Source: Desulfotomaculaceae bacterium (GTDB taxonomy: Bacteria > Bacillota > Desulfotomaculia > Desulfotomaculales > Pelotomaculaceae). Taken from it: a DNA stretch of 51,632 nucleotides. Positions 8,002 through 15,681 of the stretch are shown here, in pieces (within the stretch, counting starts at the first letter, position 1; the number at the start of each line of letters is the position of its first letter). The notes beneath the pieces were generated by a model. It worked only from the letters and a program-made list of their open reading frames with translations, was not told the DNA's origin and did no database searches. The position numbers were made by a program, and so were the translations under genes. Location of the stretch: NCBI GenBank assembly GCA_028709235.1, contig JAQVXL010000003.1:1-51632 (forward strand). Reading direction: 5' to 3'.

Positions 8002-8730
8002 TCAACTTTTTTTGTAAATAAATGTGCCAAATCCAAGATGTTGACGATTGGCAATGGTCAATAACCTGTACTGCAGCAGTATATTAATCAATTCAGGGCT
8101 CATTTTTTCTTTTGCCACAGCCCTGTGCCTGTCTATATGCAGCATTTCCTTCAAACCAGCCAGGGGACCGGGCAAATTGCGCCTCTCAACTCTTATTTTC
8201 TTGAATCCGGCATTTTCGTACAGCGACGCGTACTCCTCTAAAGACAGGAACTCCGGCAGTCCACAGACTCTTTTTATTTGTTGCCGGGCCTGATCAGGCA
8301 GTGTTCTACCGGCCGTCATTTCAATATCTACGATTATTCCGCCAGCTTTAAGTACCCGCCGGCATTCCTTCAGGACCTCCTCTGCCGGTAAAAAGATAAG
8401 CAGGGATTCAATCAAGACAATGTCCGCGACTTCGTCGCGAAAAGGCATATCCAGCGCGTTTCCAACAATAAACTGCGCCTCCGTCCCGGCCCGCAGGTTC
8501 CTGGCCTGCGCCTTTTCAATCATCTTCTGTGATATATCCAGACCAAAAACATAAGCCCCGCGTGTTTTTGACAGGTAACAAGCGGTCCTGCCCGTGCCGC
8601 AGCCGATATCCAGTATGATACTGTTACTCGCTATCGGGATGCCGCTCATTACCTTTATCGAGTGAGAAAACCCGCCCGGGTGCAAATTCCCGTAACCCAG
8701 GGATGTTATTGCCTCAAGGTATGAATTCAT
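8002..8730 (-). CDS. Class I SAM-dependent methyltransferase, substrate unknown
   Basis: 242 aa. It shows the Rossmann-type motif I IILDIGCGTGRTACYL, motif II acidic residue in VFGLDISQKMIEKA, a motif III region (FIVGNALDMPFRDEVADIVL) and the post-motif AEEVLKECRRVLKAGGIIVD. This is the UbiE/Methyltransf_11 pattern. The substrate cannot be told from the sequence. The gene is flanked by tRNA-Pro and a divergent small membrane ORF and is not part of an obvious operon. Confidence 0.85.
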   Translation of the reverse strand: MNSYLEAITSLGYGNLHPGGFSHSIKVMSGIPIASNSIILDIGCGTGRTACYLSKTRGAYVFGLDISQKMIEKAQARNLRAGTEAQFIVGNALDMPFRDEVADIVLIESLLIFLPAEEVLKECRRVLKAGGIIVDIEMTAGRTLPDQARQQIKRVCGLPEFLSLEEYASLYENAGFKKIRVERRNLPGPLAGLKEMLHIDRHRAVAKEKMSPELINILLQYRLLTIANRQHLGFGTFIYKKS

Positions 8731-8894
8731 ATTTCACCACTTTCCATCACATTATTCTTTATCCTATGTGACGGAACAGCTGAGGGTTACGAGCAAAGAC
8801 AATATGTGGACACGCAGGCATAATATACATAGGTTTTTCAGAACTAAAATCAGTCAGACTAATAATACTAAACTCTAATCAGGGTGGTGAAATA

Positions 8895-9044
8895 ATGTTT
8901 AACAAGAACAATTCCGACTCAGATATGATCGCAGTATTATTAACGTCCGCTATTTTGACACTGCCATTTATTTATTACGCTAAAGATATTTCCAAATCCC
9001 TGCGCGCTATAGCTGCTAATAAATCTTCGCAGCCAGAAGCATGA
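8895..9044 (+). CDS. Small single-pass membrane protein (49 aa), unknown function
   Basis: A 49-codon frame starting with ATG at 8895, with AGGGTGGTGA just upstream. The product has a polar N-terminus (MFNKNNSDSDM), one hydrophobic stretch (IAVLLTSAILTLPFIYYA) and a short charged tail. It is followed by a GC-rich hairpin. The good ribosome site and clean topology support a real gene. No family was recognised. Confidence 0.55.
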   Translation: MFNKNNSDSDMIAVLLTSAILTLPFIYYAKDISKSLRAIAANKSSQPEA

Positions 9045-9078
9045 TTTACGCGAATTGTAACTTGTGTTTAATTAAAAC

Positions 9079-9102
9079 AATGTGCGGCTGATGCCGCACA
9101 TT
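9079..9102 (+). repeat. GTGCGGC/GCCGCAC palindrome, possible terminator
   Basis: A 10-bp perfect stem AATGTGCGGC/GCCGCACATT with loop TGAT lies 34 bases past the stop of the 49-aa gene. It could act as a terminator (weak TTTC follows). It shares its core with palindromes at 14394, 22286, 28327, 31151 and 31235. Confidence 0.6.
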
Positions 9103-9166
9103 TCAGTATTCTGTGGTAAGACGTCAGGTGTTAGAACCAGATATCGTCTCACATCCCACTATTCAA

Positions 9167-10273
9167 TCAGCTGATCCAGCGGCCGGTTACGAAAAGAACA
9201 GTTATCACAGAAAACACAGCAATAGAAATGGTTGAATAGACCTGGACCAGCATGTGCTTATGCAGTATGTGGGCCAGGGTAATATAACCCGGGAATAAAA
9301 CAATAACGTACCTGGGCATGCCCAGAGGCGTGTCGCCAACAACGGAAGAGAAAGGAATTAAAAAGCCCAGCACCAGAAATATCAAGAATGATTTGTCTTT
9401 AACATATTTAAAGCTCCTGATAACCAGGAATAAAAAAAGCATAGCCATGCCTGATTCAAAAAGACAGTAAAAATTACCGCCGATAAAAAACAGGGAAATA
9501 TTTGTAAACTGCCCCGACCCCGGATACGAAAAATGTCGAAAGCCCCAGTATTCACGGTTCAAAGAAGTGGAGAATGCCAGGGGATCCCCGGTAGCTTGCC
9601 ATAAAACAGCCATAAATATTAATAGTGAGGCTGGAATCATCAGCAGTGTCGCGGATTTTTTTAAATCAAGCCTGCGGCCATTTGCTTCATAAAAATAATA
9701 AAGGAGGGCAAAAAAAGTAACGGCGCCAATGTTTCTGGTGAGGGCCGCCAGCGCGCCTAACACCGCGGCGGCAATGAATTTATCCTTCCTGGCATAGTAA
9801 AAAGACCCCAGTACAAAAGCCAGTAAAAGAGATTCGGAATAAATTGACGAAAAGAATATCGCCGTAGGGAAAAACAGCAGCGCAAAAACCGTGGTCATAG
9901 CGATTTCTTCATTGTAATCATCTTTCACCAGTCGGTAAAGGTAAATGCATACTACTAATAGAGCGGTGTTTGAGATTAAGAAACCTGAAACAATATAGTC
10001 ACCGGTCAGCAAGGTCAGGGCCCTGATCAGGAAAGGGAACAGGGGGAAAAAAGGAGCGCTGTCATAGTCATATCCCTGCTCCGCTATTCTTAAGAACCAC
10101 CCCGCGTCCCAGTGGATCAGCGAGTCAAGCAGAGGATTCGGATGCAGGTTGTCGACTGCTGCCGGGAGAAATGGGTTGAGTACATCTCTCGTTATGTAAA
10201 CCAAAAAAATAATCAGGAATTTATTTAAAAAATAAAGGTAACTGACACGTTTAATATCCTCTGAAATAATCAT
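9167..10273 (-). CDS. PIG-V-like (GT-C type) membrane mannosyltransferase
   Basis: 368 aa, about nine to ten membrane helices. The N-terminal loop carries SLIHWDAGWFLRIAEQGYD followed by APFFPLFPFLIRAL, the signature of the PIG-V/Gpi18-related family, which uses polyprenyl- or dolichyl-phosphate sugars as donors on the outer face of the membrane. It begins directly after the stop of the GtrA gene (TAG then ATG), so the two are coupled. Together with the upstream GT2 gene this forms a plausible lipid-linked sugar pathway. The acceptor, protein or cell-wall polymer, is unknown. Confidence 0.78.
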   Translation of the reverse strand: MIISEDIKRVSYLYFLNKFLIIFLVYITRDVLNPFLPAAVDNLHPNPLLDSLIHWDAGWFLRIAEQGYDYDSAPFFPLFPFLIRALTLLTGDYIVSGFLISNTALLVVCIYLYRLVKDDYNEEIAMTTVFALLFFPTAIFFSSIYSESLLLAFVLGSFYYARKDKFIAAAVLGALAALTRNIGAVTFFALLYYFYEANGRRLDLKKSATLLMIPASLLIFMAVLWQATGDPLAFSTSLNREYWGFRHFSYPGSGQFTNISLFFIGGNFYCLFESGMAMLFLFLVIRSFKYVKDKSFLIFLVLGFLIPFSSVVGDTPLGMPRYVIVLFPGYITLAHILHKHMLVQVYSTISIAVFSVITVLFVTGRWIS

Positions 10274-10696
10274 CTATCCCCCAGATGTTTTGGCAACCAT
10301 TTTTCCTTTGCGAAAAACCCATAGCTTATTAAGAACGAAATTAAATGAAAATGTTATGGCGGTGGCTAAAAACAAGGCCATAGTCTGCTTGAATTCTAAG
10401 CTAAGGAATATGTAGATGGAAACACTGTTCATGCCCAGGCCGACCAGGTTTACCAGCAAAAACTTAACGAACCTGCCCCCCTCGTGTTCATGCAGGCTGG
10501 TTCTGAAGGTCCAAAACCTGTTTAAAAAAAAGCTGTTGATTATGCCGCAAAAATAACTGAACCCTTTGGCAACGGTATAAAATAACACACTCTCAGCCGG
10601 AAACATCTTCAGAACAATGAAATATACCGACCAGTCTATAAGAGTATTTACACATCCAACCGCTGCGAATTTAAATAACTGAAAAACACTTTCCAT
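10274..10696 (-). CDS. GtrA family membrane protein (probable lipid-linked sugar flippase)
   Basis: 140 aa from the ATG at 10696, chosen because AAGGAG lies 7 bases upstream; an in-frame ATG 27 bases earlier lacks a ribosome site. Four hydrophobic helices and the GtrA signatures FKFAAVGCVNTLIDWSVYFI and NFVLNKLWVFRKGK are present. GtrA proteins are thought to move undecaprenyl-phosphate sugars across the membrane. The gene sits between a GT2 transferase that could make the carrier-linked sugar and a GT-C transferase that could use it. Confidence 0.85.
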   Translation of the reverse strand: MESVFQLFKFAAVGCVNTLIDWSVYFIVLKMFPAESVLFYTVAKGFSYFCGIINSFFLNRFWTFRTSLHEHEGGRFVKFLLVNLVGLGMNSVSIYIFLSLEFKQTMALFLATAITFSFNFVLNKLWVFRKGKMVAKTSGG

Positions 10697-10749
10697 ATGG
10701 ACTCCTTGCTCCTGCTCTGCCATAAGCCCTAATTTAAGTCCAGATTATT

Positions 10750-11499
10750 TTAAACTTTGTTAAAGCTGTTTTTTAATTTATACAATTCAATAAAGGCCTT
10801 TAAAATCACCGATAATCTAGCGCCGGTCTGGCTCCCGGCTGTCCTGGGATAATGGTTGACGCCTACCTCGGTTATAGTATATCCCTTTGCCCTGGCCTTA
10901 GCCAGGATCTCAGTATCGATCAGCGCGCCCTGGGCGGTAAGAGTGATATTGTCAAATATCTCCCTTTTGTACAGCTTAAAGGCAGAATCCACATCTGAAA
11001 CTTTAAGTTTAAAAAGCATGTTGACCATAGTGCCCCACATAAAGGCATTAATCCTGCGATGCAAGGGATCCTGCCTCCTGATCCGGTAACCGGAGACAAT
11101 ATCATACTTTTCTATATGAGGCAGGAGATTTTTTATTTCTTCAATTTTAAACTGCCCGTCACCGTCAGTATAAAAGACAAGTTCCTTTCTGGCATTCTTA
11201 AACCCTGATTGCAGCGCGGCGCCATAACCCTTATTGATTTCGTGGTGTATTACTCGTACCTGCGGGTATTTTTCCGCCAGGTTATCGGCGATCTCAGCAG
11301 TGCGATCCCTGCTGCCGTCGTTTACAATGATAATTTCATAATCATCAGATACCTGGCAGGCAGCTGCTAGCGCATCATATGTTACTCTCTCAACATTTTG
11401 CTCTTCATTATAGCAGGGAAAAAATATTGTCAACGGGTATTTTTTCATATCCTCCACCAATTTCATGTCACTTTTACGTGTCACTTTTAATTGAGCCAC
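10750..11499 (-). CDS. Family 2 glycosyltransferase, polyprenyl-phosphate sugar synthase type
   Basis: 249 aa, GT-A fold. Motifs: TIFFPCYNEEQNVERV, IIIVNDGSRDRTAEIA, the DxD region ELVFYTDGDGQFKIEEI and ALIDTEILAKARAKGYTITE. There are no C-terminal membrane helices. Proteins of this type load mannose or glucose onto a polyprenyl phosphate. The GTG start at 11499 has GAAGGT upstream; ATG codons at residues 12 and 18 are alternatives, the last one with GGTGGAGG unusually close. It is the first gene of the trio with GtrA and the PIG-V-like enzyme. Confidence 0.82.
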   Translation of the reverse strand: MAQLKVTRKSDMKLVEDMKKYPLTIFFPCYNEEQNVERVTYDALAAACQVSDDYEIIIVNDGSRDRTAEIADNLAEKYPQVRVIHHEINKGYGAALQSGFKNARKELVFYTDGDGQFKIEEIKNLLPHIEKYDIVSGYRIRRQDPLHRRINAFMWGTMVNMLFKLKVSDVDSAFKLYKREIFDNITLTAQGALIDTEILAKARAKGYTITEVGVNHYPRTAGSQTGARLSVILKAFIELYKLKNSFNKV

Positions 11500-11726
11500 A
11501 TATTACCTTCGACTTAATTGATACACATCCTTCTAATAACTTCCATCCGCCTGCCTTTTGTTTAATCTGGTTAGGTTTTATAGATTTTATACAGTCTTGA
11601 TAAAATAAAGGTGTTCATTTGCCATGTCACATAAATTATGATTTCTTAAAACATTTTAACTTTTTGTATAACAAAGTAATTATTTTAACATAATAAGGTT
11701 ATATTAAAATCCGGGAGGTGTTAAAC

Positions 11727-11954
11727 ATGGAATGGCTATCAAGATTAGCTCTCGCGCTCGTAATAATTGGGGCACTGAACTGGTTGCTCGTCGGCCTTTT
11801 TCAATGGGACCTGGTAACAGCGCTGTTCGGCGGTGAAGTCCTGCGGTCGTCATCAGCTTTAAGCAGGGTGATTTACACTATAGTCGGTCTTGCAGGCATA
11901 TATGCGATCTCATTTTTCTTTAAAGAAAACGCAGTCATAAAAAATAACGAATAG
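11727..11954 (+). CDS. DUF378 family small membrane protein
   Basis: 75 aa from the ATG at 11727, which has GGGAGG 8 bases upstream; an in-frame GTG nine bases earlier is inside the ribosome site. Two membrane helices surround WLLVGLFQWDLVTALFGGE, and the second helix reads VIYTIVGLAGIYAISFFF, matching the DUF378 pattern. The role is unknown. It stands alone, with a 48-aa ORF behind it. Confidence 0.85.
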   Translation: MEWLSRLALALVIIGALNWLLVGLFQWDLVTALFGGEVLRSSSALSRVIYTIVGLAGIYAISFFFKENAVIKNNE

Positions 11955-12028
11955 ATTTCCATGAACTGCATATCCCAAAGGTTTTAAGGCAATAATATCT
12001 TACAAATAGAACCAAAGGAGGAATTGAC

Positions 12029-12175
12029 ATGAGTTCAAGTTCCCGCAAGAAGGGAAAAATAAGTCCTGAAAATCTGACTCCCCCCCTGGAAGATGAAGAT
12101 AATATCTGTTCGGAGGAAGAAATGTCCTGCCCCACATCCTGTGTTTCCGAAGATGACGAGAATTCTTCCTGTTAA
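12029..12175 (+). CDS. Small acidic cysteine-containing protein (48 aa), unknown
   Basis: A 48-codon frame with a perfect AAGGAGG 7 bases before the ATG and a strong terminator that overlaps the stop codon. The product starts basic (MSSSSRKKGK) and then becomes acidic with four cysteines (DNICSEEEMSCPTSCVSEDD and a C-terminal Cys). No family was recognised. The signals around it are as good as those of any gene in the window, so it is probably translated, possibly as a metal-binding or spore-associated peptide (inference). Confidence 0.6.
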   Translation: MSSSSRKKGKISPENLTPPLEDEDNICSEEEMSCPTSCVSEDDENSSC

Positions 12176-12203
12176 AAGAGACCTTTATAAGGTCTCTTTT
12201 TTT
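12174..12203 (+). terminator. Rho-independent terminator after the 48-aa gene
   Basis: Stem AAAAGAGACCTT/AAGGTCTCTTTT with loop TAT, followed by more T. This is a textbook intrinsic terminator on the plus strand. Confidence 0.92.
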
Positions 12204-12292
12204 GCCTTGAAAAGGGTTTAAACAGGGGTTGCCTAGATCTTAATCTGATGCTATATTTGGGTAAATAATAAAATAAAAGAGGTGATGCAGTC

Positions 12293-12550
12293 ATGGGCTG
12301 CCTGAACAAGGGTAAAGTCAATGACTACCGGGTTAATTTCAATAGCAGCGGTAAAATCATCAGCATCGAAGTGACCTGCTGCGGCAGGCATATTGGTGAA
12401 ATCCGGTTTAAAGAAGGTGCAAGTAAAAATTGCCCGATTTGCGGCGTCGCACATTCTATAAAAATCCAGCATAACCACTTTCATATCCGTCCAACAATGC
12501 CGAAAACAAATGAGATAGAGCCTGTTTATGCTGAAGAAAAAGCACTATAA
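12293..12550 (+). CDS. Small zinc-ribbon-like hypothetical protein (85 aa)
   Basis: 85 aa, ATG with AGAGGTGATG upstream. It contains VTCCGRHIGEIRF and NCPICGVAHSIKIQ, four cysteines arranged as a short zinc ribbon, then a His-rich segment HNHFHIR. The family was not recognised. Convergent or overlapping alternatives are weak. It lies between a terminator and a 300-base gap before the SAM riboswitch. Confidence 0.6.
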   Translation: MGCLNKGKVNDYRVNFNSSGKIISIEVTCCGRHIGEIRFKEGASKNCPICGVAHSIKIQHNHFHIRPTMPKTNEIEPVYAEEKAL

Positions 12551-12849
12551 ATTTTAACATTTGATCATTTTCACTTTCGGAAATCTAAAAACACCCGCAT
12601 AAACACCGGGATAACCACAGCACCATCATGCCCATTAACAATATTCAGGATATGATGGATTCGCTGACCTTAGTATAGTTTTGTCTTCTTCTAGAATATA
12701 TCTTAAGAGAGTTTGCTATCCCGTTAATTTAGAGCGCATACGACCTGCCCAATTAGATAAACATGGTCTCTAAACATGGTCTCTAGTAGCTTTTGACTGG
12801 AAACCGTCCGGCACTGGCAAAAATCTTTTAATTAACAATAACTTAACTG
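12551..12849. other. Non-coding stretch before the SAM riboswitch promoter
   Basis: About 300 bases without a convincing gene. It holds a 13-bp tandem duplication at 12758-12783. Otherwise it is AT-rich sequence with no clear hairpin or T-run. Confidence 0.6.
12758..12783 (+). repeat. Tandem direct repeat, two perfect 13-bp units
   Basis: TAAACATGGTCTC occurs twice back to back (12758-12770 and 12771-12783) with no mismatch. It lies about 70 bases upstream of the -35 box of the riboswitch promoter. It could be a slippage duplication or a paired binding site. Confidence 0.75.
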
Positions 12850-12878
12850 TTGACATAGAAAACCAGCATTGATACACT
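12850..12878 (+). promoter_or_regulatory. Sigma-A promoter of the homocysteine operon
   Basis: A perfect -35 box TTGACA (12850-12855), a 17-base spacer and -10 TACACT (12873-12878). It ends about 25 bases before the S-box riboswitch, the expected spacing for the start of its leader RNA. Confidence 0.75.
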
Positions 12879-12902
12879 GTAAGACACAGCAAATTAATAA
12901 GT

Positions 12903-13021
12903 GCTCTTATCCGGAGCGGCGGAGGGACTGGCCCAATGAAGCCCGGCAACCGTTGGGAGGCTATAAGCCAACCAAAAAGGTGCTAATTCCTGCAGGAGAT
13001 TTTTTTCTGGCAGATAAGGGG
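12903..13021 (+). promoter_or_regulatory. SAM-I (S-box) riboswitch
   Basis: The highly conserved core GAGGGACTGGCCCAATGAAG, then CCCGGCAACC and AAAAAGGTGCTAATTCC is present. P1 is formed by CTCTTATC (12904-12911) and GATAAGGG (13013-13020). S-boxes bind S-adenosylmethionine and usually turn off methionine and cysteine pathway genes by termination. A hairpin with a short T-rich tail follows at 13042. Its position before the DUF39 gene ties that operon to methionine supply. Confidence 0.96.
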
Positions 13022-13041
13022 AAAAAGCGGTAATTATAGCC

Positions 13042-13072
13042 GGCCTCTTCTTGTTGGAAGAGGCCTTAAATT
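13042..13072 (+). terminator. Riboswitch expression-platform terminator
   Basis: A 9-bp perfect stem GGCCTCTTC/GAAGAGGCC (13042-13050 with 13057-13065), then TTAAATTT. It lies 20 bases after the SAM aptamer and 43 bases before the DUF39 start, so it is the likely SAM-dependent terminator. The T-tract is imperfect. Confidence 0.75.
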
Positions 13073-13115
13073 TATTATCAGCTCAGAGCACTATACACGG
13101 GGGGATACTTTTAAA

Positions 13116-14330
13116 ATGGCAATTGAGAAAACCTACGCCGAGATTAATGAAAAAATTAAGTCCGGCCAGGCTGTGGTGCTCACCGCCGAGGAAATAATTT
13201 CTCTGGTGGAGGAAAAAGGCATTTCCGAAGCAGCCAGGAGTGTTGACGTGGTAACCACCGGTACTTTCGGGGCCATGTGCTCTTCCGGGGTATTTTTAAA
13301 TTTCGGCCACTCCAAACCGAGGATTAGAATGCAGAAAGCATGGCTTAACGGCATCCAGGCCTACTCCGGCATCGCCGCAGTAGACGCCTATCTTGGCGCC
13401 ACGGAGCTTCCCGAAGACGACCCCTGCAACAACAATTACCCGGGTGAATTTCGCTACGGTGGCGGTCATGTGATCCAGGATCTGGTAGCCCGCAAGCCGG
13501 TCCGGCTAAAAGCGACCTCTTACGGCACTGACTGTTATCCCAGGCAGGAGATTGAGACCGTCATCACCCTGGACGATATTAACGAGGCCACTCTTTTTAA
13601 CCCGCGGAACTCATACCAGAACTACAACTGCGCGGTCAACTTGAGCGACAGGACTATATACACCTACCTGGGTATGCTCAAGCCTGGACCCGGCAACGCC
13701 CATTACAGCAGCGCCGGGCAGCTCAGCCCGCTGCTAAATGACCCGTATTTCATGACAATCGGCATAGGCACGAAAATATTTTTAGGCGGTGGAGTCGGCT
13801 ATGTGGCCTGGAACGGCACTCAGCACTTCCCGGAGATCCAAAAAGACGCTGCAGGCAAAAGCTACGGTCCTACCGGGGGTACCCTTTCCGTCATCGGCGA
13901 CCTCAAGCAGATGGATCCCAACTGGCTGGTTGGAACAAGCATGCTTGGTTATGGCGCTTCTCTAACTGTAGGACTGGGCATACCCATTCCCATATTAAAT
14001 GAAGAGGTCATGCGCTGCGTTGCAGTAACCGATAGAGATCTTTACGCTCCTATTGTAGACTACAGTGAAGCCTTCAGCCAGCGTATCCCCGGCAATCTTG
14101 GTTTTGTCAACTATGCTGAATTAAAATCCGGCAGAATCACAGTAAACGGCAGGGAAGTTCCCACTGCCCCCCTGTCCAGTTATCCCAGGGCCAGGCAGAT
14201 AGCCGGCATATTGAAAAACTGGATCCAGCAGGGTGATTTCCTTTTGACAGAGCCGGTAAAACCGCTCCCTTCTTACAAAGATAACATTTCGGCAAATACG
14301 CTGGAGATCAAAGAGCTTCAAGACAAATAA
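13116..14330 (+). CDS. Homocysteine biosynthesis protein, DUF39/HcyBio family
   Basis: 404 aa, ATG with GGGGGG upstream. Recognisable DUF39 (COG1900) features are VVTTGTFGAMCSSGVFLNFG with C55, NNNYPGEFRYGGGHVI, and KATSYGTDCYPRQEIETVI with C140. In methanogens, DUF39 proteins together with a NIL-ferredoxin form homocysteine from aspartate semialdehyde and a sulfide source. The same partner follows here, and the SAM riboswitch in front fits a methionine-pathway role. C55 and C140 are the best candidates for sulfur-carrying residues (inference). No C-terminal CBS domains are present. Confidence 0.92.
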   Translation: MAIEKTYAEINEKIKSGQAVVLTAEEIISLVEEKGISEAARSVDVVTTGTFGAMCSSGVFLNFGHSKPRIRMQKAWLNGIQAYSGIAAVDAYLGATELPEDDPCNNNYPGEFRYGGGHVIQDLVARKPVRLKATSYGTDCYPRQEIETVITLDDINEATLFNPRNSYQNYNCAVNLSDRTIYTYLGMLKPGPGNAHYSSAGQLSPLLNDPYFMTIGIGTKIFLGGGVGYVAWNGTQHFPEIQKDAAGKSYGPTGGTLSVIGDLKQMDPNWLVGTSMLGYGASLTVGLGIPIPILNEEVMRCVAVTDRDLYAPIVDYSEAFSQRIPGNLGFVNYAELKSGRITVNGREVPTAPLSSYPRARQIAGILKNWIQQGDFLLTEPVKPLPSYKDNISANTLEIKELQDK

Positions 14331-14393
14331 TATGATCTATGGCGATGAACCTGGCTGCTCCCTGGAGACGTTTGAATTGAGACTTGGGACGCG

Positions 14394-14418
14394 CTGTAGG
14401 TGCGGCTTCAGCCGCACA
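14394..14418 (+). repeat. GTGCGGCT/AGCCGCAC palindromic repeat
   Basis: CTGTAGGTGCGGCT then TC then AGCCGCACA, an 8-bp perfect stem with a 2-base loop in the 110-base gap between the DUF39 and ferredoxin genes. It is one of six related palindromes in the window. No T-run follows, so it need not break the operon. It could act as a processing or attenuation site. Confidence 0.75.
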
Positions 14419-14440
14419 TCGCTGGTGAAAGGACAAAGGA

Positions 14441-14851
14441 GTGAAAAATTTGACGCCCAAAAAAATAATCCTGCGTTTTGGGAAAGATATAGCTGACCGG
14501 CCGATAATCTACCGGCTTGCCAGAGACTACGATCTGGTTATAAACATTCTTAAGGCCAACGTCGATCAGAACAAAGAAGGCATCATGGTCATGGAGCTTA
14601 CAGGCGCCAATTACGACCAGGGCCTGGCATATTTAAAAACACAGGGAGTCAGGGTACAGCCCCTGGCGGAAGAAGTGTTCAGGAACGAGGAAAAATGCAC
14701 AAGCTGCGGCGCCTGTACCGATATCTGCCCCAGCGGCGCACTTTACATGGAAAGACCAGGCATGGAAGTAAAGTTTAACAGCGACAACTGCATTGTATGT
14801 CAGATATGTGTAAAAGTATGCCCAGTAAAAGCTATGGAGGTCAGATTTTAA
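14441..14851 (+). CDS. NIL domain plus 2x[4Fe-4S] ferredoxin, homocysteine synthesis partner
   Basis: 136 aa. Residues 1-75 form a NIL domain (RPIIYRLARDYDLVINILKA and GIMVMELTGANYDQGLAYL), the fold also found at the end of methionine ABC transporter ATPases. Residues 80-136 are a ferredoxin with CTSCGACTDICPSGALYM and CIVCQICVKVCPVKAM, that is, two [4Fe-4S] clusters. This is the architecture of the archaeal protein that works with DUF39 in reductive homocysteine formation. The GTG start at 14441 has AAAGGA upstream; TTG at 14450 is an alternative. The stop at 14851 lies just before the TTG of the next gene. Confidence 0.9.
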   Translation: MKNLTPKKIILRFGKDIADRPIIYRLARDYDLVINILKANVDQNKEGIMVMELTGANYDQGLAYLKTQGVRVQPLAEEVFRNEEKCTSCGACTDICPSGALYMERPGMEVKFNSDNCIVCQICVKVCPVKAMEVRF

Positions 14852-14852
14852 G

Positions 14853-15596
14853 TTGGAATACACGGAAAGATCCTACCGGGAGAGATTCCGGCAGGACGAC
14901 CTTTATCACTTCCAAGTGATTGTAAAACAAACGGACCTGGATATAGGTGTCCGCAAGGAGAGATTTTCACCTGAAATGGCCGGGTTTGTACAGGAAATGG
15001 TCCTCAAACAGCGTGAACTCCTCGAAAAATACATCGAGGAGGATCACGCTTTTCTTCATTCTCTTGTCCCATACCATTTAAAACCAGGCGCGCCGCAAAT
15101 AGCGGTGGACATGGCTGAAGCAGCCCGCCTGGCGGGGGTCGGGCCGATGGCCGCAGTAGCCGGTGCTTTTGCCCATTATATCGGATCGGCGCTGACCAGG
15201 CGCTCCAGGGACGTCATAGTGGAAAACGGCGGGGATATCTACATGCGCAGTACCAGGCAGCGCCGGATCGGTATTTTTGCCGGCCGTTCCCCCCTGTCAA
15301 ACCGGCTGGCGCTTTCGATCAGACCGGCAGATACCCCTCTGGGAGTCTGTACCTCCTCTGGAACCGTAGGGCCTTCTCTGAGCCTGGGCAGTGCAGACGC
15401 TGTTGTCATCCTGGCCCCGTCAGCCATACTGGCTGATGCGGTAGCAACAGCCGCAGGGAACCTGGTACAGACAAAAGATGATGTGCAGAAAGCCGCGGAA
15501 TTCGCCACCGGGGTCCCGGGAATCACCGGGGCGGTAGTGATTAAGGATGACAGGCTGGCTGCTTGCGGCAAACTAAAGATCGTACCGCTTGCTTAA
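14853..15596 (+). CDS. UPF0280 family protein (COG2122, ApbE-like)
   Basis: 247 aa, TTG start one base after the ferredoxin stop, with GGAGG inside the end of the upstream gene. The ApbE-like core shows GPMAAVAGAFAHYIGSALT, VIVENGGDIYMRS and TPLGVCTSSGTVGPSLSLG followed by SADAVVILAPSAILADAVA. ApbE proteins transfer flavin. UPF0280 members are relatives whose reaction is not settled, but they co-occur with DUF39/NIL-ferredoxin genes. Here it is the third gene of a SAM-controlled operon, so a role in sulfur delivery or maturation of the homocysteine system is plausible (inference). Confidence 0.88.
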   Translation: MEYTERSYRERFRQDDLYHFQVIVKQTDLDIGVRKERFSPEMAGFVQEMVLKQRELLEKYIEEDHAFLHSLVPYHLKPGAPQIAVDMAEAARLAGVGPMAAVAGAFAHYIGSALTRRSRDVIVENGGDIYMRSTRQRRIGIFAGRSPLSNRLALSIRPADTPLGVCTSSGTVGPSLSLGSADAVVILAPSAILADAVATAAGNLVQTKDDVQKAAEFATGVPGITGAVVIKDDRLAACGKLKIVPLA

Positions 15597-15681
15597 GTCA
15601 AAATTTTTCCGTCAAGTGCCGTAAAGCCCCCAGCTTCAGCTATCAAGCTATATGCTCCCCTACCTTTAGGCCTGGGGCAGG

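Noticed and set aside
15597-15681. Terminator between UPF0280 and the convergent amidase gene
   Set aside because: There is an imperfect GCCCC/GGGGC pairing with a bulge and long loop, but no T-tract on either strand, so it was not called.
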